Shown here piece after piece: positions 63,119 through 64,000 of a stretch of 64,000 nt of DNA. Both the position numbers and the translations under genes were made by a program. The number at the start of each line of letters is the position of its first letter. Within the stretch, counting starts at the first letter, position 1. Below the pieces are notes generated by a model. The model was given only the letters and a program-made list of their open reading frames with translations, ran no database searches and was not told the DNA's origin. The stretch is from Gari tellinella (taxonomy: Eukaryota > Mollusca > Bivalvia > Cardiida > Psammobiidae): assembly GCA_922989275.2 (NCBI GenBank), contig OV277863.1:21046001-21110000 (forward strand), given 5' to 3'.

Positions 63119-63476
63119 CAGTATCCGCAGTTGACAATAGATATGTGGAAACTCGTCACTGATTACCAACATTTTATGACGCCCCTTGTTTGATAAGGGC
63201 TACAAGGACTACCCATTGAAACTGATAAAGCACACTTTTCAACTATTTAAACTGACCGCGCCCAGATCGACCGTTTGTTGGTTTTAGCATACAGATAGTC
63301 CAATACCAAACCCATAATTTGCATCACGTACTTACAGCTTTGTCTCAACGGGTTAGTCACCTTTAACTCTTGACCTTCCGAAATACCGTCTGCTTTGGAA
63401 AAAAATTCGTCTGAAAATTTTTTTTTTAAGATTTTTTCATTTTCTATTAACGATTGAAACATAAAATAATACTAGT

Positions 63477-63540
63477 GTTCAAACAGTTTGGATCCATATT
63501 AGTCACGGTGTCTGATCTGGATCCACACCGATTGAAAGTA
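63477..63540. repeat. Shortened family D core
   Basis: TTCAAACAGTTTGGATCCAT and a partial right arm TCTGATCTGGATCCACACCG; the tip is missing. Confidence 0.6.
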
Positions 63541-63690
63541 CCGATGAAGTCGGCGGTCGTGCAAATGACTAATAGCTTAATAACTTTCGAATACATTGAT
63601 AAGCATTGCAGGCTATAATTATATTCCGATGAAATACAGGGCTGCCATTTCTCCGGATTTTTCCTAAATTTTCGGATTTTTTTCTTGTAC

Positions 63691-63775
63691 ATGGTAGCTT
63701 AAAGCAGGCTGAGAGTAAAGCAGAATGCGCCTTAAGGCGCATTCTGCTTTACTTCTAGCCTGTTTAAAGCAGCAA
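63691..63775. repeat. Family C hairpin core
   Basis: TTAAAGCAGGCTGAGAGTAA with its complement around GAATGCGCCTTAAGGCGCATTC, nearly perfect. Confidence 0.75.
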
Positions 63776-64000
63776 CGTGTCAGCAGGCGATAAAGGTTCG
63801 ATTCGTAAAATCCCACTTGAAAAATGCAAATTTGGAAATCTTAGGATTTTTCATGTCACTTTATGGTAGTCCTAGAAATATGGCCAAACTTGGAACCTCG
63901 TCAGGATCTATACTACATTACAGCCCATGTTCAACACATAAACAAACTATTGGTATTCTATAAAATCGCGATGATGCACAGTGCTCCCTCTCTACAGGGA

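Overview
The window is metazoan nuclear DNA, most likely from a marine invertebrate such as a bivalve mollusc (inference). It holds one intron-containing tetraspanin gene with consensus GT/AG splice sites, very dense short non-autonomous DNA transposons (MITEs and foldbacks), and one complete Polinton/Maverick (adintovirus-like) element. No bacterial-style operons, CRISPR array or rRNA were seen. Species-level assignment cannot be made from the sequence alone.

Layout. 1-13973: no convincing host gene. It holds scattered hairpin repeats, a 1.3 kb (GTA)n-type array (about 6.78-8.09 kb) with a MITE inside it, and an LTR-like repeated stretch near 11-11.8 kb. 13974-28784: a 14.8 kb Polinton bounded by ~215 bp terminal inverted repeats (TIRs), with fifteen apparently intact ORFs. 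28785-37230: diverged hairpin repeats, a 113-bp tandem satellite (29397-30080) close to the Polinton, several MITEs and a large foldback. 37231-50085 (minus strand): a seven-exon tetraspanin gene whose introns are full of MITEs. 50086-64000: MITEs and foldbacks only.

Polinton logic. The left third carries a small zinc-binding protein and a protein-primed family B DNA polymerase. An OTU-like cysteine-protease signature and zinc-binding motifs lie upstream of the polymerase exonuclease domain. A retrovirus-like integrase converges on the polymerase and overlaps its 3' end. An OB-fold-like small protein follows. The right two thirds is a virion module, mostly on the minus strand: small membrane proteins, A32/FtsK-like packaging ATPase, major capsid protein, a coiled-coil plus beta-rich candidate fibre, penton-like minor capsid protein, and three larger membrane or virion-type proteins. 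The set is what an integrating virus needs to replicate, package and integrate. The usual adenain-like maturation protease was not recognised. Nearly all genes begin in the same AT-rich TTAAAAATG-like context, suggesting one uniform promoter/initiator.

Most interesting points: (1) each TIR contains a hairpin whose two arms match perfectly within an end but differ between ends at the same paired base; (2) the OTU-like domain in a polymerase from an element with no visible protease; (3) GC-rich micro-repeats scattered through intergenic and coding parts of the virion module; (4) host MITEs with unrelated termini share the same internal hairpin cores, as if modular; (5) a MITE sits directly against a tetraspanin splice donor, with its target TA completing the donor consensus.
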